From assembly GCF_003576645.1 (NCBI RefSeq), contig NC_044922.1:26045992-26109991 (forward strand): a DNA stretch of 64,000 nucleotides. Direction: 5' to 3'. This DNA is from Ipomoea triloba. Its lineage: Eukaryota; Streptophyta; Magnoliopsida; Solanales; Convolvulaceae. Under the pieces are notes generated by a model that had not been told where the DNA came from, made no database searches, and saw nothing but the letters and a program-made list of their open reading frames with translations. The translations under genes were made by a program, and so were the position numbers. Position 1 is the stretch's first letter. Each line of letters opens with the position of its first letter. Shown in pieces: positions 46,377 to 57,339 of the stretch.

Positions 46377-46827
46377 GGGTATGTTTGGAAACCCGAAAAA
46401 TGATTTCTAAAAATCATTTTCCGAATTTCTAGAGCGACGGAAATCATTTTTCATTGACCGGGGAAAATAAGGTTGTTTTGGAGGAAAATGACTTCTACCA
46501 AAATTTAGCGGGGAAGTCATTTTTCAAAGACTATAGCAACATTAGCATAGGGCTATGGTTTCCCTCCTATAGCACAACTACAACCATTTCCACCTTCGCC
46601 ATCTGGTTTCCGCCAGAAACCAGAGTACTACTCTGATTTCCGGGGGCTTTTTTTTTTTTTAAGTAAAAATATTAAAATGTTTAATTATGTTTTTCTAAAA
46701 AAATAACCAAACACACTAAAATAGTTTTTCAAAATGCAACCAAACACTAAAAATGAACATTTTTTTTAAATGACTTATTTTTCAGAAAATATTTTCTAGA
46801 AGTCATTTTCTTGGTATCCGAACACCC
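46377..46827 (+). mobile_element. PIF/Harbinger-like MITE, 451 bp, TTA target duplication
   Basis: GGGTATGTTTGGAAACCC opens and GGTATCCGAACACCC closes the element. TTA flanks it on both sides (46374-46376, 46828-46830). The internal AAATGATTTCT and AGAAGTCATTTT blocks extend the inverted termini. Related to the copy in invertase intron 2. Confidence 0.75.
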
Positions 46828-46830
46828 TTA

Positions 46831-48779
46831 AAAGAACACACATATATATATATATAGACGTATTGTATACATTGTGAGGAAACTGCACAGAAAAAAAAGG
46901 TGAAGAAATAATTTATGCAAAGTTGTTGGAGGAAGAGGTAAGCATGGTGCTCCAAAAGCCTACTATTTTGCAAAGAAAACAATAATTAATTAATTAATTA
47001 ATTGAAAAAGTAAAGATGTGAAAATAAAAAGGGCATGTTCTGATTTGTCTTCTACTGGTTCAATGGATCCTTGAAGAAGGTGCTAACATTCCATCTTAAT
47101 TACTCTTTAATTAAATTATCAATGCTCTGTATCTTTCACTGATTAGGAGATGCAGACTTTTAAAAAATATTATTAGTTCCAGTGTATACATCACAACAGT
47201 ATTATTTTATGCTTCTGCCAAAGAAAATTAATAATAAATTTACACTATCATATGCCGCAACCCTGGACCTTTATTAGTCATGCCCACCGACTCAGTTTCA
47301 GTTTGGTTCCAGTTCTAAATTAGCGGTTCTCAGTTTTGGAATCGGTCAAATCGAAACCGAACCTTCTATCACATTTTCACATTCGACTACGGTTGGAACT
47401 AGTTTTTTTTTTTTTGTAATTTTCTTTTAAATTGCTTAAATTCAACAATTAATTTTTTTTTAAGTTTCCATTCTAAGATGTTTTTAAAATAGTTATATGA
47501 AATATTTAAATTTCAAAGTTCAATTATATTTTAAAAAAATTGTAACAGTTAAATTTTAAAGTGTTATTTAAAGTTTGAACTTTAATCGAATAATAATTAA
47601 TTTTAATAAAATAATAAATTATATATATATATAGACTTTTTTCGATTTGGAATCGGAACCTTATGGGAATCTGAACTATCCGTACGGTTTCGATTTCGGT
47701 CTAGTTCTAACAGTGCACGGTTCGATTCGAATCGAACCGTGATCATCCTAACCTTTATACGTTACTAATTAACAAAATTAAACTATTAATTTTTTTTTTT
47801 CTGATTGATCAAAAAGTTACATTGTGCTATGAAGACCACGTTACGACTTCATTAATTATAAGGTACAAAGTTGTAAGACAACACAAAAATTTATATCGTA
47901 TTCAGTATCCAACCACTGTAAGAATAATTTGAACTCAGTTTGAGTTGTGCTTATAGATATTAAGTCTTATACGGAATAAAATCTGGCCAAGTCTTTAATA
48001 TACCACACCCTTCACACTAATGGTAACAAAAGGGGATATATATATTGATAAAAAATGCCACTGCGCATGTTGTAGTATTTCTTTTTCAAGCAACAGGTGT
48101 TAAAAGTCTTTTTTTTTTCTTTTTTCTTTTTGTGATCTAATTATGGGCAATTAAAGTTCCCAACTTGAAACTTCAATCAATTAGTTGGGCAGTTATCTTG
48201 ATAATCATAAAATTCCAAATTCGATGACCTATCTATTCATTCTGAACACACTTTTAAATAGTTGTTACAAATTTTTTCGGAAATCAAATTTTGGAGTTGT
48301 GAAGTTCACATGAAACTCCCATGAACTTTAAGGCAGTTGAGTTGACCCATGGGAATTGCAGTATTTGCATAGCAGTACCTTTTCTGGTGGAGTTGTTGCA
48401 TAGCAAATTAGGAATTGAATGGGGGCTAAAATATTGTGGGTGTCACTTTCAACTTTTTGAGGTGTAAAAAGCTGACCCCTTCAATTTCAATCTTTCTTAT
48501 GAAACAATTATCTTCTTTTTAGATGTTCACGTAACGTAAACACACCTAACTTTGTCAATGTATGGTGAAAATGTAGAAAGAGAGAGAAGAAAGAGAGAGG
48601 GGGAGTACTTAACTACTAGAAATTAAATTGGTTAACATTAAAAGAATGATTTGATGTTAAGCAATTAAGACAATAATAATGACAAGGACCTTCACTTTCA
48701 CCTTTAGTAAGCAATCAATTTTTAAAATTATCATACCGCACACATACTTTTTTATCTATTACAATGCAAGATTCATAAC
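46831..48779. other. AT-rich stretch, no gene seen
   Basis: The segment 47280-47760 (with TCGAAACCGAACC and GGTTCGATTCGAATCG-type words at both ends) has imperfect inverted ends about 450 bp apart and may be an old foldback element. Otherwise nothing is recognised. Confidence 0.45.
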
Positions 48780-48873
48780 TAGAGGCAATATCGCCTCCTC
48801 CGTTGAGACTTAAATACACAATCTCTTATATGAAGAAGCAATTTAGTGCCATTGGACCACAAGATCCTTGGCT
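48780..48873 (-). mobile_element. SINE-like tRNA-derived fragment
   Basis: Minus strand GATCTTGTGGTCCAATGGCA resembles box A of the fragment at 41960-42060, followed by a diverged box B region (AAGTCTCAACGG). Confidence 0.45.
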
Positions 48874-50690
48874 ACTAGACACATATATTGAGAAATAAAT
48901 TTTTGTACGGAAACTGAAGATCTTGTAGTTAAGTGACGTAGTTGTGGCTCTCTCTGTAGATCATAGGCTGAATTCCAGTTGGAGCATTGACTCTTTGTGC
49001 TTCAATCACAGAGTCGGAAAAAATTCCAGTACTGAATGAATGATAAAAGCAATTGAAATTGTTTGACCTAAATTTTCGAGAGGCAAATTTATGTGTTTAA
49101 TGATTTCACATTTCAAAATTTCATTTAATTAATTAAATTTATTGCTTGTGACAAACTCGATTGGAATTGTTTGGCCTAAATTAACGAAATATCTCAATTT
49201 TCGTTGCTTTTCTTTTCGATACACTATATAAAAAGGTATGATTTTATGTTAAATAATAGATTAGGTTAAAGGTTAGGAGAAATAGGTTAAAAGCGTGTAT
49301 TGATGTTGTAAAGGTTAAAGTGTTAAACTTTTGGAACTGCTAAAAGTAGGCCGAAATTGCAAGTTCAGTTCAATAATTTTAGCAAAGCTTTTACATTTTC
49401 AAGGGCCCCAAATCGCCCAATTGCAACTTTTAAAATTTTATTAGAAAACAATGTAAAATTATCTCATATTTTCATTTAAAAAAAAGAGATTATAATGTCC
49501 AATTATAACAATGGTGAGCCTGCCACTAAAATCAAGTTTTAAGTGAGACTTTTTGTTCGCTAGGCCCCACTGTTCAAGTCTGAAATTAAATCCTGTCACT
49601 AAAAATAAGTCTTAAGTGAGACTTCTTATCTACTAGACTAATATTCTAGAGGTATCATGATTTAGTTTCAATCTATATCTATCCGTATTTGACGTAGCAA
49701 AATGACCAACTATTGACGATAGCGATGAAATGTTTTTTTTTTTAATATTGTATATTTTGAAAAAATACAAGTAGCATTTTTCAAGCTATTATGCCAATGT
49801 ACTTAGTTTGGCATTTTTCATATACGCGTGGAACTAGAAAAACGTGGAAATTTTTGGGCAAAGAAGACAAAGGGGGTAAGACACAATAGATATAAACAAG
49901 GAATGGGAGGACTTTCTTGTCAAAATAAAACTTTATAGCCGTCCAAAATGTGAAAATTTAAAAGGAGTGGTTGGAAAGTCATACTCAACGTTAAGCCGGC
50001 GTCCAATGTCTCTATCTCCTGACCTTTTCATAACTTTAGATTATAATAATTTATCATCATTTAATTATTCACAATAATTTTTTTAAATTTTTAATCTCGC
50101 ATCCATTCAGTAGATCAGATGAAATGTTGTGAGTCTCTTCAAATTTAATCAAAAATTTTAAATTACACAGTTATATTCGAAGTCTTACCTGACACAAATA
50201 GATCTAATATTTAGATTAATTGTGAAGGAAAAAAAAAGGGAGAATTTTCCTATTTTATTAATTTTTTAACTTTTTTTTTATTCCTTTATCTTCTAGAAAT
50301 GGAAGTCGCGTTTTGGTTACGCACAATTCTGTCATCTTTAGCTTTTTGCTCAATATTTCACACTTGGATTTGACCTTCTAACAAACGCGGTATTGATTAC
50401 CCACATTTTTTCCACATAAAATAACAGCTCTAGCTGCTTACTAATTAATTAATTAATTAACAATAATAATAACAGATCATCAAAAAGTCATTTTTTGTTA
50501 TCAAATCATGAAGGTATGTGTGTGTGAGCAGTGCACGCTTGCATGACTTAAGCTCCCCTTTTGAATAAATTGGCTTCTTCATGACTTTTTAGCTCCAAAA
50601 TTTTATCATCCTATTTTTTTATCTGTTAGATCTATTACACGATTATTGTATTATTATTATTATTAATTAACTTATGACAAACATTAACCA
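48874..50690. other. AT-rich stretch, no gene seen
   Basis: The words AAGTTTTAAGTGAGACTT and AAGTCTTAAGTGAGACTT, each followed by a CTAGGCC/CTAGAC-like word, recur near 49535 and 49605. Otherwise nothing is supported. Confidence 0.5.
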
Positions 50691-50691
50691 T

Positions 50692-50875
50692 CATGGTTGA
50701 CGTGGGTGACCGTGCGTTCTCATCTCTTAAGAGATGTCGGGAGTTTGAACCCTCTTTAGTATGAAAAAATCAATCTAGTCAGCACTTTGTCCTTATTTGG
50801 ACTGGCCCGGTGTGAATGAGGATTAGTCTGAGTATGATACAGGCTTAAAGGTGCCAGCGTTTTATTCCTCAAAAG
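50692..50875 (+). mobile_element. tRNA-derived SINE
   Basis: Box A-like GACGTGGGTGACCGTGCG and box B-like GGGAGTTTGAACCCTCT sit in a roughly 180-bp unit that ends in a T/A-rich tail. It cannot fold as a normal tRNA. Confidence 0.55.
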
Positions 50876-52200
50876 AGTCGTATTTTGATAATTTTTTTTT
50901 ATTGATGTAGTTTAAATAAACGTTAAGTCTTGTTTTCGGAACTAATTTGTTTTGCTTACTCTAAAACTGATAATGACTTTGATTTTTTGTATTTTGTTGG
51001 GTTCTTTTCAAAGCTTTGCTAGGTTGTGATCAAGCAATAAATTTCCTTTGTTGTTTTTTAAAGATCATTTTCTAGGATGTTGAGAATTTGTATTTTGATT
51101 AATTAATTATGAAAGTGATGACCTCATTGCCGGTTCAAAGATATATACTCCGTATTACATAAAGAGGTTGCAACTGTAAGTCAATATTTATGTACTTTGC
51201 ATTTACCCAATATATTAAAATCAATGATTTAGTACGTTAATTATTTAATAAAATGCTTTAATTATTTATAGATTTTCAATAAGCAAACTGTAAACCTTTT
51301 AGGAGTAACTAAAGGGAATAAGTTTATTCACAAAATGAAATTTAAAATATTTATACTACAAGATTATGGAAATTAAAGTGACATTTGCATTTCACTTACT
51401 AGATCTCGTAGAAAAGGTGCAACCATTTTCAAAAGGCAGCCAGACAGGGTGTTGGACACTCCCTAGCCCGAATCAATGTTATCACCTGTTAGGATTAAGC
51501 ACTTATCGCTGTTTCAAATGTTATAGCTAATAGCAAAGACACAATCCTTATAGCGATTAATTATTGAAGTTGATCTTCACTTGCTTAAGTGGGACCAAAG
51601 TAATATGAGATAATTAAAAGAATGGTGCAATGAGAAAGTTTGGCAGGAAAGGTGGGTGTAAAGCAAAATGCAATGAAAATCTTTGTAAAGTGGGAAATGA
51701 ATTAATAATTGTGGAACCAATGGGAAGATGGAGCAGTGGGGTGGGTGAAAGAAGAGAGAAGAATTATAAAGAAAGAGAGAGTGGTTGAGGTATAGTACTT
51801 GTCTTTACTTCAAAAAGGTGGATTTGACAAGGGCATAAAAAAGTAGTTTAAGCAGCACGTAAAGTTGTTATAAAGGTGTGTTAGGTTGGAATCTTCATCA
51901 CAAGACAAACCCATCCATCCTTACCCTTTTTCTTTCACCACAATACTAATAATATTAATATTTAACCCTTTTATTTTATTTTATCAATAATAACAATCAT
52001 AAAAGTTTGTTACTTTTCCAACTTTCAGACAAATCAGGTGGAGCTGTCTTTTTTTTTTTTTTTCATGAACATCTTAGGCAACTTTAATAGTTAAATTTTT
52101 GTGATGATTTTTGAGGTGCCAACTAAGAGAAAGAAGAAGGAGAAATACTAAGAAAAAGAAAGAGAGAGAGAAAAAAAAAAAGTAAAAAGACATATCTGAC
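50876..52200. other. Stretch without a called gene
   Basis: A less AT-rich block at 51400-51900 (purine-rich AGAGAGAAG words near 51750) has no open frame or motif. Could be regulatory. Confidence 0.45.
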
Positions 52201-52292
52201 GCCAAAAAAAATTGTGACTTTGACGCGCGCATGCGTTTGGCTAGGCGCGATATGTGAACTCCACGCACACGTGATAGCCTTTCTCTTCCCTT

Positions 52293-52595
52293 TTGAAAAA
52301 GCTTCTAATTTTGATGAATTGGAAACATCTTTTTTCCATTTCTATTTACCCAGTTCATATCTTTGTTTCGTGTGTTCCTGGGAGGAATGAACAAGGTAAA
52401 CCCAATGGGAACCAAAAACCGGGGGGTACCGCATTGGGCAGAAGACGATCCAAAAAGCGAAGGCTCACCCAGCTGAAGGAAAGAGCTTTGGAAGCTTACC
52501 TTATTATTAAAAGGGGAAAGTTTCTCTATTTTGACGGTCCCCACAAAAAACTCATCTTGCAAGAAGACCCAAGTCCTTCTCTATCTTTCACATAA
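52293..52595 (+). CDS. Unrecognised open frame, 100 codons
   Basis: The frame runs from an alternative-start codon region near 52293 (first ATG at 52314) to TAA at 52593-52595. It encodes a basic stretch GRRRSKKRRLTQLKERALEA near the middle and a Pro/Ser-rich end. GC content is clearly higher than on both sides. No domain is recognised. It could be an inserted fragment of organellar or mobile origin, or chance in a GC-richer patch. Confidence 0.2.
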   Translation: MKKLLILMNWKHLFSISIYPVHIFVSCVPGRNEQGKPNGNQKPGGTALGRRRSKKRRLTQLKERALEAYLIIKRGKFLYFDGPHKKLILQEDPSPSLSFT

Positions 52596-52791
52596 GCCAT
52601 GTTTTTCTAAAAAATAGTGAAAAAATCACTATTGTAGTGAGTTATGGCTAATGCTATATTCTCGCCCACTTAACATAATATTTGATTGATTTTTTTTATT
52701 TGAGTAATAGGTAATTTTTTTCTATTTTTTTAAACTATGAGTGGAGTCAGTTAATTCATGGTAGTTGATGAATAAAAAAAAAAGGCAAAAA

Positions 52792-52922
52792 TTTGTAAGA
52801 GACCGTCTCATGGGTTTCAATCCGTGAAACGAGTCGAATCTTTGATTAATGAGGTCAAAGGTCCGAACCATTAATCAAAAATTTGACTCATTAGTTAAAG
52901 ATCTCGCTCGTCTCACACAAGT
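52792..52922. mobile_element. Short foldback of the GTGTGAGAC family
   Basis: Left TTGTAAGAGACCGTCTCATG and right CGTCTCACACAAGTGC are inverted, with CTTTGATTAATGAGGTC and TGACTCATTAGTTAAAG pairing internally. About 130 bp; a shortened relative of the element at 4259-4643. Confidence 0.6.
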
Positions 52923-53514
52923 GCTACCCATAAAAAAATGTATTACCGCATCATAAATGACATCATGTGATAAAATCAAAAGAGAAAAATAGCATTGTTC
53001 ATCCTATAAATTTAAAGAAGTGTGATGGTAAATTAACCCTTTAAAATTTTTCTTTTAATATTTATCTTATAATGTGACATTACTTGATTCGTTTCAACTA
53101 ATTTATTAGTATTCAATAAATATAAAGGATTTTATTATCACACTGTGAGATTAATATTACGAAGTAAATTTAGAATGGGAAAATAATGTTTTTCTTTATA
53201 AAAAAAAGTGTAATTTTTTTAATTATTCAATACATCTCATTCTCATAATATTTTTTTTCAAATTAAAAATAGAAACCAACAAGTACTTCAATGTTTTAAC
53301 ACTCATGTAACTGAATCCAAGTGAGGTTTTAAGTGATTATTATACCATGGTAAACGTTATAAAGTAGATCACTGACGTAGAAGTTCATTTTTAATATATC
53401 GTAAGTTCATTTTATTGTACTATAGATTCATTATTTTTTCTTATACATGTTCGTTTTTAGTGTACTATCTAAAATTGTACATGTAATACACGAATAATGA
53501 ACCTATAGATTGTC
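52923..53514. other. AT-rich stretch, no gene seen
   Basis: Nothing supported. Confidence 0.6.
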
Positions 53515-54205
53515 AGGGACGGATCCAGAAAATCAATTGGGTGGGGTTGAAGCTTAAATGACATTAGAAATGTTAATGATAAAATATCAAACAACCATAA
53601 TAAGGTTAAAATATAAAATACATTATAAATTACAATAGAATATTTTTGATAGATTACATGATAGTTAGGGTCGGAGGGAAAAATATACTTAGTGGGGTGA
53701 AAATATTTATGACAAAATATGAAACATAATCAATTAGATAAAATAATTTGAATTACACTATATTCATAAATACTTTTTAATTTTAATTTCTTTTAGTTAG
53801 ATCAACTTTAAGTTTTTCTAAATTAATTTGGATACAATGAAGTATAATATAAACTTGTATACTACACTAATTAAATAATTAATAAAAAGTAGAGTAAAAG
53901 CATATTTAATTTGTTAATTAAATGATTCATAAAAGGTAGACTAAAAAAAATATTTAATTTATCTTGTGAAGGGACGAAAGAGATAAAATAACAACAAGTA
54001 TTGCTAATGAGTTTTGAACCCATGACACAACTTTTTTTAGCTCAAGTTTAGAATTCAACTAACTAAGTTACTTAAACTATTAATAATTTGAACATGAATA
54101 TAACTTTTATATAAACTTTAATACTATATATGTGTATATATACATATATATATATATATAAAGGGGTGGGGTGGGGGCAGCTGCACCCATAGTAGCTCCG
54201 TCTCT
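53515..54205 (+). mobile_element. hAT-like MITE, undivided relative of the 26737 element
   Basis: Starts CAGGGACGGATCCAG and ends GTAGCTCCGTCTCTA, imperfect inverted ends of the CAGGGNCGGA...TCCGNCCCTG kind common to plant hAT MITEs. The body matches 26737-27180 (GACATTAGAAATGTTAATGA, ACATGATAGTTAGGG) and the G-rich right part (GGGGGCAGCTGC). It lacks the Helitron insertion seen there. An 8-bp target duplication was not found. Confidence 0.65.
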
Positions 54206-54264
54206 ACGTATAGTATACTAAAAATGAATATGTATGAGTGGTTCATCTTACAATGTAGATTATA

Positions 54265-54560
54265 TTATGGTCCGTGACTCCGCGATATAATTTGTATGGT
54301 TGTAAGCAATTGTTATACGATGGACTAGGGTCCACCTTAGATTGTGGATCTTGGTCAAAAGTTTATGTGTCTGCAATTAACATATTATGTGTCTTCAATT
54401 AATAAATAATGTGCATGTAAACAAGTTGATAGCACATAATCTATTAATTGTATGCTCATAATTTATTAATTATAGGTGCATAGTCTGATCTAAATATCAT
54501 ATTGAATTAGGGTCAACAATGCAAGTTGGACATGGTCGATAATATAATTTCCCCATTTTA
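54265..54560. repeat. Dispersed repeat family copy 5
   Basis: Contains GGTCCGTGACTCCGCGATAT then AATTTG, two AATTAACATATTATGTGTC-type motifs, and the end GGACATGGTCGATAATATAA then TTTCC. Confidence 0.5.
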
Positions 54561-54944
54561 AGTTATTGGGCTTGAATTTGAAAATTATGTGCGTTAATGG
54601 TTGTATACTTGTAGATGCATGTTATATAAACAAAATTTGCTACCTGAGTATAATTTATTTTTTTGTTTAAAAAAATACTTCAATTTTTTTTTTATCTAAC
54701 ACATGACTCTTTATAAGTCATGACACTTTATAAGTGCGAGACTACTATAGATCTAGTCCAAGTCACACCTACAAAAATTTACTCTACTCTTTAACATGAC
54801 ATACCGTCATACCCTTTACAAAAAAGGAACATCCAATCTTATAATTACATAAATAGTCGGCTTACCCTGCTGTTAAATTTGTTTGAAATTTTTGTTGTCC
54901 CCTGATTGTCTTCTTCAGTTTTTGAATTAATTTGATGAGTTTTC

Positions 54945-54984
<40 letters not shown>

Positions 54985-55361
54985 ATCTCTCTATATAAAA
55001 CTCTTATTTGTCTTGACATTGTTAACTATTGATTAGAATCTTCTTTTTTTTTTTTTTTTTTTTTGAGAAACTATTGATTAGAATCAAACTAGTCCCAATA
55101 AACCCTATTTATTTGAATGAAATAATTTAAACAGTATAAAATATAGAATAAAAACTATTACATGATCTCACATAATTGGAGGCAATCCATAACTTTAAGT
55201 TTGGATGAAGGATCTATAAATTTTACTACTCTAAATAAAATCTTTTCTAAAATTATGAAATTTTACTTTTAGTGCCCGTTATTGGCTACTAATAATTTGG
55301 GAACTAAAAATAGTGACAGGTATATAATATAATGATTGAATCTTGAAAGATCAGAGATAAT
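54561..55361. other. AT-rich stretch with homopolymers, no gene seen
   Basis: An A-run of about 34 at 54948-54981 and a T-run near 55044. No gene. Confidence 0.6.
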
Positions 55362-55905
55362 TCTACTTTTAATCCCACGACTATTTTTACATTACCATAT
55401 TTAGTTCTAAATTTTTAATCTGACCACATTTAGGCTACGTCATTTCTAATGTTGTCTCATTTGGCCATCTATTACAATTTTTTTTTAATCAAATTAAGCT
55501 TCTTTTTTTTTTTTAAAAAAAAACAATTTGATAATTTAACAATTTTAATAGTTTATTCCCATCCAAAAATGCTCGTAAATGCATAATAAATGTATAAAAT
55601 AGAGGGGAGAAAAAGAGAGGAACTTTTGTTCATTAAAAAAGTCAATCACATTATTAGTTATTATATCATTTATGAGAATTTTTTCAACAAGAAGAAAAAA
55701 CTAAGATTATAAAATATCAAATTGCCTTATAAATTGATGTTAATTAAATAAAAATATTAATAACAGATAACCAAATGTTGCAATGTTAGTTAAATCATGG
55801 GAATAAATATGATCTAATTAAAAATCAAGGGCCAAATGTGATGATGTTATAATAACCGTGAGGCTAAAATGAAATAATTTTTAACTAAAAAACTAAAACT
55901 ACAAG
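55362..55905. mobile_element. Imperfect long-arm foldback element (MULE-like)
   Basis: The left part (CTACTTTTAATCCCACGACT, TCTCATTTGGCCATCTATTA) and the right part (AAGGGCCAAATGTGATGATG, AACCGTGAGGCTAAAATGAA) are imperfectly inverted over about 150 bp. The middle matches 26540-26680. No coding capacity. Confidence 0.4.
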
Positions 55906-57339
55906 TTTTACAATCCCTTTACTAAAGTAATTACTTATAATATGTGTGCTATTAAATTAATGTCTAATATGAAAATTAAATAAATAAATAATTAATATAA
56001 ATTTTAATTATCGAAGTTAGTTAACCTAAAATAAAATGATTGTTTCAATATAATATTTTTCAACTTTTGATAAAAGTAGTAGTAAAGATGAGTATTGTTG
56101 TAAATAGTAATAGTCGATAATAAAAATCATGGCATAAAAATTTTCATATTAAAATGAATTAAGTCTTCTTCATGTGATATTGACGACCATTAATGAGTTG
56201 GTAAAACTTAATAAACTTATTTTTTCTATTAAAAGTGAAAAGATTAATTATAATATATTTGTTGATGTTGTTGAAGAGTAATTATATGGTATGAAATTAA
56301 ACATATGAATACATAGATTTTCTTTATATATATAATTGAGACTTCAATTATCGTGAAATTAATATTTTATCTATCCAATAAGTATTTAAATATATGTGAT
56401 ACTGTTATTGTTTTATACGGAGTAATTAATTATGAAATTATATATATGTTTTATTTATTGAAGGGGTACTGATCTTATCTTCCTGTCGATCTCTAGCATA
56501 AGCTGAGTATTATAATATTAGTTTTTTTGGTTGGTTGTGCTAAACACCAATCAAACACCTCTTCACAAATTAAAGCAAATGGACCACACAAATTCTCGCT
56601 CGTACTTGTTTATTTGTCTTTGGTACAAAATGTATTTTTTAATATTATTTCCCTACATTATTAATTTCTGTAACTTTCAATAATTATGGCTGAGATCAGA
56701 TTTTGATTCGATTATGTCTGGTCATAAAGTTCCCATGCGCTGAAGTAAGGTGGCAAATACCTAATACACCACAGTTGAGAAAAGTTAGTTGGAGTAAGTA
56801 AATGAGTAACATAATGATAATAATTTATTTTATAAAATTATATTTCACTTTCAGAGTCAATTAGTTATTAATCTTGCAAATAGTCTCTTCATTCCCTTCC
56901 TATTAAATTATATTAATGCTTATTTAATTCTTAAAATTTTAATTGGTTTATTGTAATTTTAGCCTTTTAATTATAGTGTCATTTTGACTTTTGATCCGAC
57001 TTGTTTCATTTTTAATCCTTAAATTTTAACAACTTTTAACTTTTAGTGTAAAATGCCCTTAAATACAATAGGATGATATCTAGTGAATTTTTCGTAAATT
57101 GGGGGGGGGGGGNGGGGGGGGGGGTGGTATTTTTGAGTATATAGGACAAAAAGTAATATACTTTTATAATTTGTAAAGTAGAAAAAATAAAAATTGCGAG
57201 CAGTAGAAGTAATACTATAATTAAAGGAATTTAAAAAAAAAATCACTTTTAGCCCTCATTATTACACATTCTGCGATGTGTTATGTGTCTTTCAATTTAT
57301 TTTAATGTGATACTTCAATGCTCTGAAATGCTATTAATT
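55906..57339. other. AT-rich stretch with a poly(G) run, no gene seen
   Basis: Poly(G) at 57101-57124 is interrupted by N at 57113. No gene. Confidence 0.6.
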
